From Caenorhabditis elegans (lineage: Eukaryota; Nematoda; Chromadorea; Rhabditida; Rhabditidae), in NCBI RefSeq assembly GCF_000002985.6, contig NC_003283.11, forward strand, positions 1,488,001 to 1,552,000: 64,000 nt of DNA, read 5' to 3'. The translations under genes were made by a program, and so were the position numbers. The notes below the pieces were generated by a model. It was given only the letters and a program-made list of their open reading frames with translations, had not been told where the DNA came from and did no database searches. Below, piece after piece: positions 11,440-22,023 of the stretch (its first letter is position 1; each line of letters starts with the position of its first letter).

Positions 11440-12666
11440 ATGACGATTTCGACAACTTCTCTACCGATACTCCCCGGAATTCATGGAAATGAAACGTTTA
11501 TAAATTTTGAATTTTCTTTCTTCACTCTTCCAATGTTTCTGCTCATCTTTCCAGTTCTATACATGCCCATCACTTTTATCGTTATGCTACGAATTTTAGT
11601 AAAGTTAAAGTATGCGATGAGAGATAAAAATATAAATGTTCCTTTATTTACTGCAATAAGTATTTCACAATTAACGGTAAGTATCTTTGTTTGATTTCAA
11701 GACTGAAAATTATTTAAAAATTTGCTTTTTCAGTGTGTCTTGTTTTTTATCTTCGATTTCGTGTACATTCGTCTTATGACTACCGGAATGTTTACCAGTT
11801 GGTGTGCAAGTGTTTCACCAAATCATTATCTTATGGTACTTTATATTTCCACATATTATGTGAATTATGCAAACATGATATTCCCTTTTTTGGTGTCCAC
11901 AATGAGATTGGTCCTAATAGCTTACCCTCAAAGACAGGAAAAGGTGAGATAATTTAATTGTTTTGCAATTTTGAATACATTGTAATCTAAAACACTCTAG
12001 ATTAATCGAGTTATACTAAAATCAGCGCTTCCGTTCATTTTAATTTATCCAATGTTCTTCACATTCTTCATGTGGCCGGCAGTTGGTTATTGTGTAGCGG
12101 CACAGGGGCCGTTTCCACACGGGTCTATAATTATCGGTTTTCGAGAATCCTGGTTTGGGGTAAGTAGGGGTAAGTCTGAAATTGGAACGTTGTAAAACAA
12201 GATCTTTCCAGTTGAAAAACAACTATTTTCTACTATTCAATAATCTTTTCTGGTTGTCGGCAAGTTTGATCAATAACTCGGTTCTTCTCGTAAAGCTTGC
12301 ACATCTTAAGTCTACTACAGCAGCCCACACAAGATCCCAAAAGTCTCACAAAGCAGAGGTCTCTCTCACAGTCACCACTGTATCTATGATTTGCTCATAT
12401 CTATCAAACTCCATGATTGTGGTAACTCAGACTATTTCCGAGAACAAAAACATATATATCAAATTGTTAAGATTGCTGCTCAACTTGGAATTGAATATTC
12501 CTATTACGCCATTATGCTTCGACCTTTTGGAAATGACCTGGAAACATGCATGGTGTCATGGGTATTCTACTTGACGCATCCAGTTTTTCGACGCAAGTCA
12601 GTGGCTGTCGTACAAGTGTCTCAACATGTTAGATTGAATTCTCCGTCAAAAGTTGTTAAATTTTAA
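11440..12666 (+). CDS. Serpentine receptor, srv class (copy 1), 336 aa
   Basis: Exons 11440-11676, 11734-11943, 12001-12159, 12212-12421 and 12472-12666, all joined in phase 0, give 336 aa with seven hydrophobic segments. This is the usual size for nematode 7TM chemoreceptors. Motifs that place it in the srv group of the Srg superfamily are the IC loop KYAMRDKN, FTSWCASVSPNHY after TM3, and the C-terminal LRPFGNDLETCMVSW followed by YLTHPVFR. Such receptors usually sit in sensory-neuron cilia and detect small molecules; the ligand is unknown. The last intron, 12422-12471, is only 50 nt, ends TTAAG instead of TTTCAG, and is needed to move from the TM6 frame to the frame of the C-terminus. The neighbour at 18295 is its duplicate. 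The srv assignment rests on remembered family motifs. Confidence 0.88.
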
Positions 12667-13419
12667 AGATAAAGTTTTTTTTTAAATTTATCATATGAGC
12701 CAATGATTTTCATTGTGAGAAAAGAAACTTCTAAAAGTCACGGCCTCTGACGAAAATTCAAAGACAATGATTACTAGTATTCTGATAAGTTCTTTGTCTA
12801 GACGTTGTCTAAAAAGTAGAACCCGGAAAAAATACGCCTATATTATTAGACAATAGAGAAATTACAGAACAAATATTTTGGTACCTTCAAAATAAGATGA
12901 AAGTTCATCTAAATTCGAAAATCGGTAATTACATATTTGAGAAAACTTTGTCGTTTCTGACTGATTATCATTAAAAAATACTTCCAAAATCCAAAGTGTC
13001 GCAAGTGGGAACAATTCTGGTTGGAGTGTTGGTGATCAATAATTTTCATGATATTTTCCTGTTGATGCGATAAAATTTTTAATTTTTTTCTGAGATAGGC
13101 GTCTTGGAGCAACTTGAAAAATGTGTCAAACCATAGACAGGCCTCATGGGGAAACTAGTATGAATTCAATATAATTTTGTCAGGACCAATTTGATGCCGA
13201 ATCAAAATTTTTAGCGTTCAGAATAAATCATGTTAACTGTCTGAAGGTACTGTCTGAAAATTTCATACCGTTCTTTTCAAATTCAAAGCCAAAAACACTG
13301 TCAATGATAGACCATTTATTGAAACGAACATTCTACTAAAAAGAAACTCGAATAGAATTATTGTAGTATCTTTTAATGCGAACTGAATTACGTCTTCCAT
13401 TGGCATCAAAGTAATAAAA
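12667..13419. other. Intergenic between convergent genes
   Basis: About 12735-12905 is similar to 20185-20360 (CCTCTGACGAAAATTC/CCTCTGACTCAAAATC, TTGTCTAGACGTT), marking the 3' edge of the duplicated srv unit. At 13264-13419 on the minus strand lies the frame-shifted continuation of the F-box gene's C-terminus. Confidence 0.6.
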
Positions 13420-14571
13420 TCAAGCGCTGTCCTCCAATTTATTGTTCGACACAAAATCCGAATCCCAAACTTTGAATAATCCAATTGGGTTTTCACAATT
13501 CTTGACCTCGATGAAAGCTCTGTGGCGGCCGGGATTCTCATCGAGCATCTGGAAAATCACTTAGTTCTTGTATTACGTTTGGCGGGCGCGTATGTTGGGG
13601 AAGCAGAAAACCAATAGGTCTACGTATATCCAGACATTTTCCGGGATACGCATTCAACTTGAAAATCACACGCAAAATCATAGTGATACGCGGGACCCGG
13701 AAACTATCGTGAATAGGGCTGACAAATTGGGGATAAAAACCAAGAACGTTTTTAAATATCTTACCTTCATAATTTGTTCCATATCATCCGTTGAGAGCGT
13801 CCAAAGAAAAACTGTAAAATCTTCAAAATGCAAGAAATGACCAATTGGAATATTGAGCACGGCACGTGATCTGAATTCCCGAATCTTCTTCCATTGTTCT
13901 GATCCAACAAGTTTTTCGTATTTGTCATCGTTGGAACCTTGTTTCGGACTATAAACAAGCTTATGGACAGAATGGAACATTGATATGAATTCCTCCAGTT
14001 TGGAGAATGTTCGGCTTGAGATATCAATTTCATGAGCAGTCAGGAATTGTGCTGGCTTTAGAATGTCATCCATGTCGTCCATACATTTCTTCCGAAATTC
14101 AACATCTTCCATATCCCAAATGTGATGTTTGAAGTTTTTAATCTCAAGATTTCGATTTCCAACGATCAATTTTAAGTCTCGTTTGGCTATCTCCAAGTAC
14201 GTCTCGTCTTGCACAAATTCATCTTTTTCGACGTAGTGTTCTTTTGAAAAGTGATCTTGGAATTCATCTTTCATATCCGATGGTATGTACCATTTCTTGC
14301 TGACATTAACTCCATCTGCCATTGGGAGGTACTCCACGAAAAAATCGGGATCGAATCGAATCGTCGCAGACTCTTTTCGATGAATCACTTCTAGATATTC
14401 AAGATTCACTTTAGCTTTTCTCGAGACAGCGTCTTTGAACTTCCGAGAGACTTTGTGGAGTGCCAATCTGAAAATTGTTTCTTGAATTATTTGAATGTTC
14501 CCTAATTAAAGATGTTCTCACGAGTCGGGAAAATCCACGTGGCTAACTATTTTATCGTAGACTGTATGCAT
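13420..14571 (-). CDS. F-box / FTH (DUF38) protein, fbxa type, truncated C-terminus
   Basis: Exons 14571-14522, 14467-13765 and 13548-13420 give 293 aa. Residues 1 to about 35 form an F-box (VYDKIVSHVDF then LALHKVSRKF). The rest is an FTH domain with the typical EQWKKIREFRSRAVLNIP and HFLHFEDF blocks. Proteins of this kind are thought to act as substrate receptors of SCF ubiquitin ligases; the target is unknown. Two oddities stand out. An upstream ATG at 14640, which corresponds to the start of its neighbour, meets an in-frame TAG at 14589-14587, so I start at 14571. The last exon stops early after LEDSA because of an apparent one-base loss; the next frame continues with similarity to the neighbour's C-terminus. 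It may be functional but trimmed. Confidence 0.72.
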
Positions 14572-14652
14572 CACATCCTGAGGAGACTAGTCCACTAAGT
14601 CGAATGGGGATTGGTCGGGGCTGAAATATATATTTGTCATATTATTGGGAAA

Positions 14653-16299
14653 TTAGACCATGTGACTTTTTTTAAAATTGCAAGCATTGCGCGAGCTATG
14701 CCATAAACATCCATTGGACTGTCGGCGGGCAGTCACAGAGTCGCTTAACGGCCGGCTCGAGCTCACAATTTTTTTTTGATTTTTACGGTACCTTCGTTCG
14801 ATTTTGGCGTTCTTCACGGTTTTCTTCGTTGAGTTTTCTACATGCCATATGAAATCCTCTACAGTCTCGCAATCTTCGAAGCCCATGCGCTTAAACACTG
14901 TAAACTTCTGAGGACTTGGCGGTTCTGAAAAACATCGAAGAAAACTTATAACGCTTATCGAGTCGGAACTTACCAGAATTATCAATAGACACGATTATAG
15001 AAATCCAAGTTGATGTCAAGCAGATTTCAATCGAGAAATTTCTGGCGTCTGACGTTTTGTACGTAAACTCCGCCAAATTATCTTCACCGTACGAATTGAA
15101 GCACGGGTCGAAAACTCTTCCAAGTCCGATCGGGTCTTTACACTTGTTGGCTTTGATGCGAACTTCTCTGAATTTGGGATCTTCTTCAGCCGTCTGGAAA
15201 TTTAGTTAGTTTTTCATTATGAGCATAATTCGACTTGATTAGTCTTTGGTGGGGTACACCTATTGTGCTATACACTATTATTAGACCCCTTAAATGTTCA
15301 TGTAAGCAGAAAACCATGCATCCAGTTTGTCAACCCATGTTGTGAGTTTTGGGAACAAGTTTTGAGCTAAAACTATTGACTTAGTCGAAAATATCCCATA
15401 ATTTTTCTACATATAACTTGGAAAATGTCGAGATCGGTACTGGCAATTGGGACGCTTTCATAACATTGCCAAATACATTTTAAATATCTCACCTCTATTA
15501 TTTTACACAAATCCGACGGTGTAAACGTTGCAAAACGTAGATCAAAGTCCATGTGTAGGAAATATTCGATGGGAAGATTGATAGTCTTCGCTTGCTCAAA
15601 CAGCACAAGATTTCCCATTTTTTGAGTGAAAAAAGTTTTTGAAATCCAATATGATCCGGATCCAGTTTGTCACAACAGAGATTGATGATCATATGGAGAT
15701 TCTGTAGCATTTCGATAAGCTCGGATACTTTGATGTAACCGAGTTTCAATGTGAAAACCGTCAAAAATTCGGCAGACTCAAAAATTTCATTTATATCGTC
15801 GATACATTTAATCCGGAATTCCTCATTTTTTTCATCGTCTTCAATTTCATGAGAAAACTCCTTTATCGTCACATCTCTGTTCTCCACTATAAATTTAAAG
15901 TTTTTCTTGAGCAACTCCATATAGTTTTCTCCTTGTAGAAAGGTCTCCTTCTTGACGTGTAATTTTCCTCGGGACGTATATCCATGGCAGAGGATCGTGA
16001 CCCCAGCTTTCTCCGGTCGATAGTCGATGAACTTATCCGATTTAGAGCCATCCTCTGATTTGATACAGATAGTCGCATAGCTTTTCCGGTGGATTACTTT
16101 CACATGTTTTAAATCAACTCTCTTTGTTCTCAAGAAAGTTTCTCTAAACTTTCGAGAGACTTTGTGAAGAGACAGTCTGAAAATAGTTTGTTGAATTATT
16201 TTAATGTTTCCTATCTAAAACTCACGTGTCATTGAAATCCACGCGGCTCACTATTTGATCGTAGACTTCGGCATTGCTCAGGGCTGAAATGGTTGTCAT
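14653..16299 (-). CDS. F-box / FTH (DUF38) protein, fbxa type, with a probable frameshift
   Basis: Exons 16299-16226, 16176-15493, 15193-14974 and 14924-14653. The start MTTISALSNAEVYDQ leads into an F-box (VYDQIVSRVDF, LSLHKVSRKF), then an FTH domain. Near 15620 the frame that matches the paralogue changes: upstream reading ends around SLKKW, and the matching continuation starts at MGNLVLFEQAKTINLP in the next frame. A one-base deletion explains this. An 83-nt intron with weak ends (GTGACA...GCAAG) would also restore frame but would delete about 27 residues present in the neighbour. The C-terminus after the FTH domain is longer than in the 13420-14571 gene. The stop lies 13 nt from the neighbour's ancestral ATG. 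It could be a pseudogene. Confidence 0.6.
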
Positions 16300-16697
16300 A
16301 TTATTAGGAAATTAGAGCAAGCGAGCTACGTTTGGGGTTCTCTCAGACCACGATATGTTTCCTGCGAATTTTAAAGTCATCACAAAAAAAAATCATACTT
16401 TACAGTTTTAAAATACTAATTAACTGTCTTTAATGTACTGGAGCATTCCAGTGGGATTTTCGGAAGTTTAACTGTTTTTCGTTTCATTTTCTGTTTGGTG
16501 GGGGCAGGATAGCACAGGCAAACCGCATCATGCGAGCAACACCGACCCCGTTTTCTAAAGCTGCACGTACACTTTCTAATCAGCTGGCAAGTACGTGTAA
16601 GGTAAGATGTTCGTGGTTCATTTTTTGTTTTTAGATTTAACTGAATCTGAAGAATATTACCTTTGCTTCGATTCGGCGACCAACACAGCTTTTGTCA

Positions 16698-17310
16698 TCA
16701 TCTATCATTGCCTGCTACACGGGACTTCTTTGGTGGTGGTGGATCAGCTTTGCACTTGTCACATGGACACTCTGGTGGTCCGCCGATAAAGTTGCGGATA
16801 AGTACGAACATCTCGTCGAGCTGTGCTCCGTGCTGTCTGATCACCTTCCCATCGCAGGAGAACCACGCCTCCTCGGTCTTGCTGTTCACGTAGCCGAGCA
16901 GGCTTCCTTCGACACGCTTCCAAAAGATAGGGAAGACGTCTCCGCAATGGACGAGCTGATGCGTGTCGTTGAGCTTCTCATAACGGTTTTTGTATTGGAT
17001 CCACTGGTACCAAAAACCTGGAAATTATTTAATTAGGTATTGAAATTCGTTTTAAAAACTAACCTTGGTCGTTGTGATCCCCAAGGTACTGCAGAATCTG
17101 AATATGTCCTCCGAGTTGTTGGTTGGTGGTCACTGAGCATTCCACAACTCCGTTGTTGCTCCACGAGCGTCCAAAGATTGGGCTTCCGTGCTCGTACCAG
17201 AGAGCTACGTGCATATTCTCCTCACACATGCATTGGACTGAGCTCGGCGGGAAGGGTGCTCCGATTGGCAGGACAGTCCAAGAATCCTCTTTTGGTGGCG
17301 GGTTCGGCAT
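16698..17310 (-). CDS. Nematode-specific Trp/Cys-rich protein, 188 aa
   Basis: Exons 17310-17064 and 17017-16698 join across a short intron. There is no signal peptide or membrane helix, so it is probably cytosolic. Conserved-looking blocks are HVALWYEHGSPIFGRSW, VVECSV, LQYLGDHNDQGFWYQW, PIFWKRVEG and GPPECPCDKC, followed by a Pro/Lys tail. I recall the arrangement 'ALWY-HG-P--GR-W' plus 'GDHN--G-WY-W' from a multi-copy Caenorhabditis family without assigned function, but cannot name it. The Trp and His pattern suggests a compact beta-rich fold. The GC content is clearly higher than in the surroundings, as expected for expressed exons. It lies between the F-box pair and the second srv gene. 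Confidence 0.78.
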
Positions 17311-18294
17311 TGCTATATGGAGAAATAAACAAAAATTTATCGATTTTTTGAGTTTTTTCTTTTTGCAAATTTCTTATCTATTGTCATCTTTCGTGGCTAT
17401 TTTGTCACGTAAAAAATAATTATTTTTCTAGAATTTTTATTTCTCAATTTTGAAATTAAACAAATTTTCTTTCATTTTGGGAAGTAACGTGATTAATTTT
17501 TTAATTAATTTTGAGACTTAATTTAAATTATTATTTTATTTCTGGAAAATGTTGTTGTGCAGTTGTCAGGTGGCGCCTGAAATTTCATAGAAAGTTTTAG
17601 ATTTAAAATTTTTCTCCGAATATCCATGCAATTAAGAAAAAAACTTAGATTAAAAAATGAAACTTTCAGAATTAAAACATAAATCCAGCGTTAACTCGTT
17701 TGTTTTCTATTAGTCACCGTTTTTTTTCTATTTTTACACCCCCACCACTTGCTCGCTTTACAAACAAGTCTTTAATCATAGCCGGTAGACCACTTTCTCC
17801 AAAATTTGCACCTAAACCAGTAGAAGCAAAAACTAATCTAGTGTTTGCAAATATTTGCGCCTTTTGTGTAACATGAATATTTCCAGATACACCAGAAAAT
17901 GAAATTTTGTAAGACATAATAGCACTTGTCGATGTGGACCGGAGTAACTTCAAAATATTCAGAGGTAATTTGAGATCATTTAAAGGCCTTTTCCCATATT
18001 TACAATTTTTTTATCATTCGAAAGTAGTACTGGATAATGTAGTCAAAATTCTCGAACAAACCCCCCCCCATTTCGACAGCTTCTCTTTATTTTCTCCGAA
18101 AACTTTGTGATTTTCATCTCTATTTATCATATATTCATACTTGGAAAATCTACTCGTGAACAATATTTTTCTACGCTCTCAAGTACGCGATTTGACGACA
18201 GACACCCTTACAATTAGAATTCTGCACATAGACAAATTATAGATTTGGATATCTATCTTCCGTCTTTCCTGACTAATATGCTTTTCATTTTAAG
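17311..18294. other. Intergenic; 5' flank of the second srv unit
   Basis: No independent gene. 17775-18294 aligns with 10490-11439. The 79-codon open frame on the minus strand at 17714-17953 lies inside this duplicated non-coding block and has no counterpart in the other copy. Confidence 0.6.
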
Positions 18295-20096
18295 ATGTCG
18301 CTGACGATTTCGCCAACTTCTCTACCACTACTTCCCGGAATTCATGGAAATGAAACATTTATAAATTTTGAATTTTCTTTCTTCACTCTTCCAATGTTTC
18401 TGCTCTTTCTTCCAGTTATATACATGCCTATCACTTTTATCGTAATGCTACGAATTTTAGTAAAGTTGAAATATGCAATGAGAGATAAAAATGTTAATGT
18501 TCCTCTGTTCACAGCAATCTGTATCTCACAATTCACGGTAAGTATCGAGCTCTAAACTATTCAAATTTATATTTTAGTGCCTCTTATTTTTCATATTCGA
18601 TTTTGTGCACATTCGTCTTATGACTACCGGAATCTTTACCAGTTGGTGTGCAAGCTCTGCACCAAACCATTATATTATGGCACTTTATATCGCCACTTAT
18701 TACGTGAATTATGCAAATATGATATTTCCTTTTTTGGTTTCCACAATGCGATTGGTCCTAATAGCTTATCCCCAGAGACAGGGAAAGGTATGAAACGTCG
18801 TTTTTTTTTCATAAAGCTCTGAAACAGGGATGTGCGGCAAATTTGCCGAATTCGCCGTTTGTTGAGCTAGACAAATATGCCGAATTTGCCGAAATTGCCG
18901 AGCTCGGAAAATTTCAAATTTGCCGCACTCATCAAAAATTTGACAATACAATTTTGACAAAGACTCTTGAGTTTGTCTCCAAAAATGTAGTGAAATGGTA
19001 CAAAGTTGAGTTATTTTGATGCAGACACACTACAACTTATTCAGAAAACCAGATTTTTGTTCAGAATTCAATAGTTTTGGTGCTCCAAAAAACATTTTAA
19101 AAATATCAAAATTTTCGGAGTGTGTCAAGCTCGGCAAATTTTGAGATATGCCACACAGCCCTGTTCTGAAGCCTGTGAAGTTTTCAAATGTTTTCAAGTA
19201 CATTAGAATTTTTTACCGTCACATAAATTGTAAATCTTATAATATGAAAATAATAAACGTAGCCAAACTTGTAGCCCCGCATTCATAAAGAATGCAAGTA
19301 GCACTAAGACATACTTGTCAGTAAGGTAATTTTGTAATAAATGGAGTAGTCCCTTCAAAAATCAACTTGATGAAAAATTGAACCAAATAACTTTTTGCCA
19401 ACAAGGTTGCACACAGCCTAGTGTTTCTTTCTGAACAGTTTATTTGTTACAGATCAATCGAGTTATACTAAAATCAGCACTTCCGTTCATTTCAATTTAT
19501 CCAATTTTCTTTACATTTTTCCTGTGGCCAGCTGTTGGTTACTGTACAGCGGCACTGGGGCCGTTTCCATTTGGGTCAGTAATTCTCGGATTTCGAGAAT
19601 CCTGGTTTGGGGTAACGATTGACTGAAATCAGAAAAAAGGCGAATCAAGACATTTCCAGTTACGAAATAATTATTTTCTACTATTCAACAATCTTTTCTG
19701 GTTGTCGGCAAGTTTGATCAATAACTCGGTTCTTCTCGTAAAGCTTGCACATCTTAAGTCTACTACAGCAGCTCACACAAGATCTCAAAAATCCCATAAA
19801 GCAGAGGTGTCTCTCACAGTAACCACTGTATCCATGATTTGTTCATATCTCTCAAATTCCATGATAGTGGTAACTCAGACTATTTACGAGAACAAAAACA
19901 TATATATCAAACTGTTAAGATTGCTGCTCAACTCAATTCAATTGAATATTCCTATTACGCCATTATGCTTCGTCCTTTTGGAAATGACCTGGAAACGTGC
20001 ATGGTGTCATGGGTATTCTACTTGACGCATCCAGTTTTTCGACGCAAGTCAATGGTTACTGTACAAGTGTCACAGCATGTTAAGTTGGATTCTTAA
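18295..20096 (+). CDS. Serpentine receptor, srv class (copy 2), 332 aa
   Basis: Exons 18295-18537, 18578-18787, 19453-19611, 19660-19869 and 19920-20096, phase 0 throughout, give 332 aa. The sequence is nearly collinear with the receptor at 11440 (same KYAMRDKN, FTSWCAS, LRPFGNDLETC and YLTHPVFR blocks). Intron 2 has grown to 665 nt through insertion of a TTGCCG-type repeat at 18830-19165; the first copy has 57 nt there. The fourth intron is again 50 nt and almost identical to that of copy 1. Exon 5 differs by a 3-nt insertion and a shorter tail. AATAAA lies at 20118-20123. Both copies look functional, so recent duplication and possible concerted evolution of the 3' half are inferred. Confidence 0.88.
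18830..19165. repeat. TTGCCG-type inverted repeat element in an intron
   Basis: GTGCGGCAAATTTGCCGAA at the left and CGGCAAATTTTGAGATATGCC at the right face each other. The first srv copy lacks it, so it inserted after the duplication. Confidence 0.75.
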
Positions 20097-20648
20097 TCGT
20101 TAATTCTTCATTTTAAAAATAAATGTGCTTATTTTATATTTTAGTCATTTTTTCATATTCAGCAAACATGTTTTTAAAAAAATCACATCCTCTGACTCAA
20201 AATCTAGACAGCGATTACGAGCATTCTAGTAAGTTTGTTGTCTAGACGTTAAGCTCAGTTCCAAAAAATCTGAACCCGGAAAAGAATCCAACCTCTAATA
20301 TTAGACAAAAGAGTAGTTGAAATTGCATACTTTCGGAGGCAAATAATTATTATCTCAAAGACATGAAAGTTCACCTAAAATTGGAAACCGGTAATTTGTG
20401 TAAATGTTTAAGTGAGTAATCTGTGTTGTCGTTTCTTCCTAGACTTTGAACCAATACTATAGCTTTTGTCAGGGATCTGCGTTGTTTTGGGTTCCTCTAA
20501 AAACTCTACCTTTTCGCGTTATTAGGATTTCGGTCGACTTTGTTCGGAATTCTATTTTGTGCAATCGACATTATTAGAAGCAAGCGATGGCCCACAAATG
20601 CACAAATGCTAAAATTTTGCAATCACAGCATTAGGAAATGGGTAGTCA
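20097..20648. other. Intergenic; 3' flank of the second srv unit
   Basis: 20185-20360 matches 12735-12905 downstream of the first srv gene. No gene is seen. Confidence 0.6.
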
Positions 20649-20979
20649 TTGTGCAGCAAAACATACAATTTTAGAAGTTCGGTGAAGTGTGCCTCATGTA
20701 ATGAGGGCGTTATGACTACTCACTTTGGTTTGAAATTTAAAAGTAGAATTGTTGTACACATATTTCAACTTTTTGAAAATATTTTTAAGCAACATTCCCT
20801 AACATTGAAAGGTTTGAATAGACCACCACGCCGCCGCTGATTTTAATCTCCGAAACAGTCTCCAGAAGAAAATTTTGCAATGTCACGGAAATCGTGATTT
20901 GTACCCAAATTTGTTTTGCTGAACGTGTTTCGTTTGAACGGAAAGGTCTTATTGGGCACGAAGAACATAGATTGTAATT
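20649..20979 (+). pseudogene. Possible relic of a nuclear-receptor DNA-binding domain
   Basis: After TTTTAG at 20670 a frame reads SSVKCASCNEGVMTTHFG, the spacing of a first nuclear-receptor zinc finger (C-x2-C ... H-F-G). The next two cysteines are replaced (K, I). Further on, another frame reads FERKGLIGHEE, comparable to the FERC-L-VGM end of the second finger. Stops separate the parts. Its position next to a real nuclear receptor supports the idea. The match is short and subjective. Confidence 0.28.
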
Positions 20980-21226
20980 AATTTGTTCCTGTTTTCTCCA
21001 TGCCACGTATAATATCGATTAGCAGATTTTTGGAGCAACTGAGCAGCTGGCATCGAGCATGATAAAGAATCATTTACACCCTCGTGTGTCTCAGGTTAAC
21101 TGCGGTTTATCGTCGACCATTCACATCTTTATTGGCTGGACTGCTGTGTATATTAACATACTCCTTATATCCAAATATGAATATCGCTATTTTATTGATT
21201 GTGTAAAATGGTCCCGAGTTCGTCTT

Positions 21227-21452
21227 AAACAAAATCAATTCAGTTCCAATAGGATCAATTAAATTATATCGCCGAGACATTCCACGTCTTAGAGAGATCT
21301 AATACCCAGATCAAATGCACATCGCGATCTGGAGAGGTGACTGTTTTCATGAGCGAAGCTCATTTCGCAGTTGCTATCGAACATCACGCAGACTTCCAGG
21401 CCCGCCAAGATGTTGAAAATGCGAAGAAACACACTTTATTTCGGTACCACTA
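21227..21452 (+). other. Protein-like open stretch, unidentified
   Basis: A stop-free frame contains NYIAETFHVLERSNTQIK, SGEVTVFMSEAHFAVAIE and HADFQARQDVENAKKH before a stop near 21452. Its composition looks like real protein rather than chance AT-rich reading, but there is no start or upstream exon, so I treat it as a possible exon relic. Confidence 0.3.
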
Positions 21453-22023
21453 AAACATTTTAAGCGTATTAAGTTTGCCGTTTTGCCGGAAAAAATCGTT
21501 TGCCGCCCACCCCTGATCTAATCATTACGTCCACATAGTATCTAGGAAGTTCAATAAGTCGTCGACCAACAAAACCGGGTTATGATCAATCACACTACAT
21601 ACAGCCCGGATAAAGAATGGACAAACGATTTTTAATTGATAAGATTAGTTCAATACATCATCACAAGGTTGTACATGAGAATATGACGGGGTGGGCAAAT
21701 TTTGGTCAAAGTTATTTGTAAGTTGTAAACCATTGTATGAGTAAATGACAAATTCTTATTATTAAAGTTTTTGGAACACTCTACCGACCATAAACGGTGG
21801 AGTACCAAAGTCTGGGAAATATTTTCAAATTTCTCCAAATTTGCCCTTGATTCCAAATATATATGTGAAAAAATTCAATATCTTTAATCCATCTTTAATC
21901 TATTAAAAATCATGTTGTCAGTAGGTTTCAAATACAGATTTTGACATATAAAATACATTATTTTTTTATTGGTACGTTAACAAAAAATGTAACCCGTCAA
22001 GCATAAATATATTGCACAAATCT
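21453..22023. other. Intergenic, with a TTGCCG fragment and half of a palindromic element
   Basis: 21465-21515 is a TTGCCG-type fragment. 21795-21880 (TGGAGTACCAAAGTCTGGGAAATA) is half of the palindromic element found whole at 39248-39647. An AATAAA on the minus strand near 21965 fits the polyadenylation signal of the nuclear receptor. Confidence 0.6.

Noticed and set aside
12182-12574. Single long exon reading through the last srv intron as the main product
   Set aside because: It would lose TM7 and the LRPFGND/YLTHPVF motifs, which are intact in the other frame in both copies; the 50-nt intron is the better primary model.
20785-21006. 73-codon open frame on the minus strand
   Set aside because: Lies opposite the possible zinc-finger relic and shows no protein-like pattern of its own.
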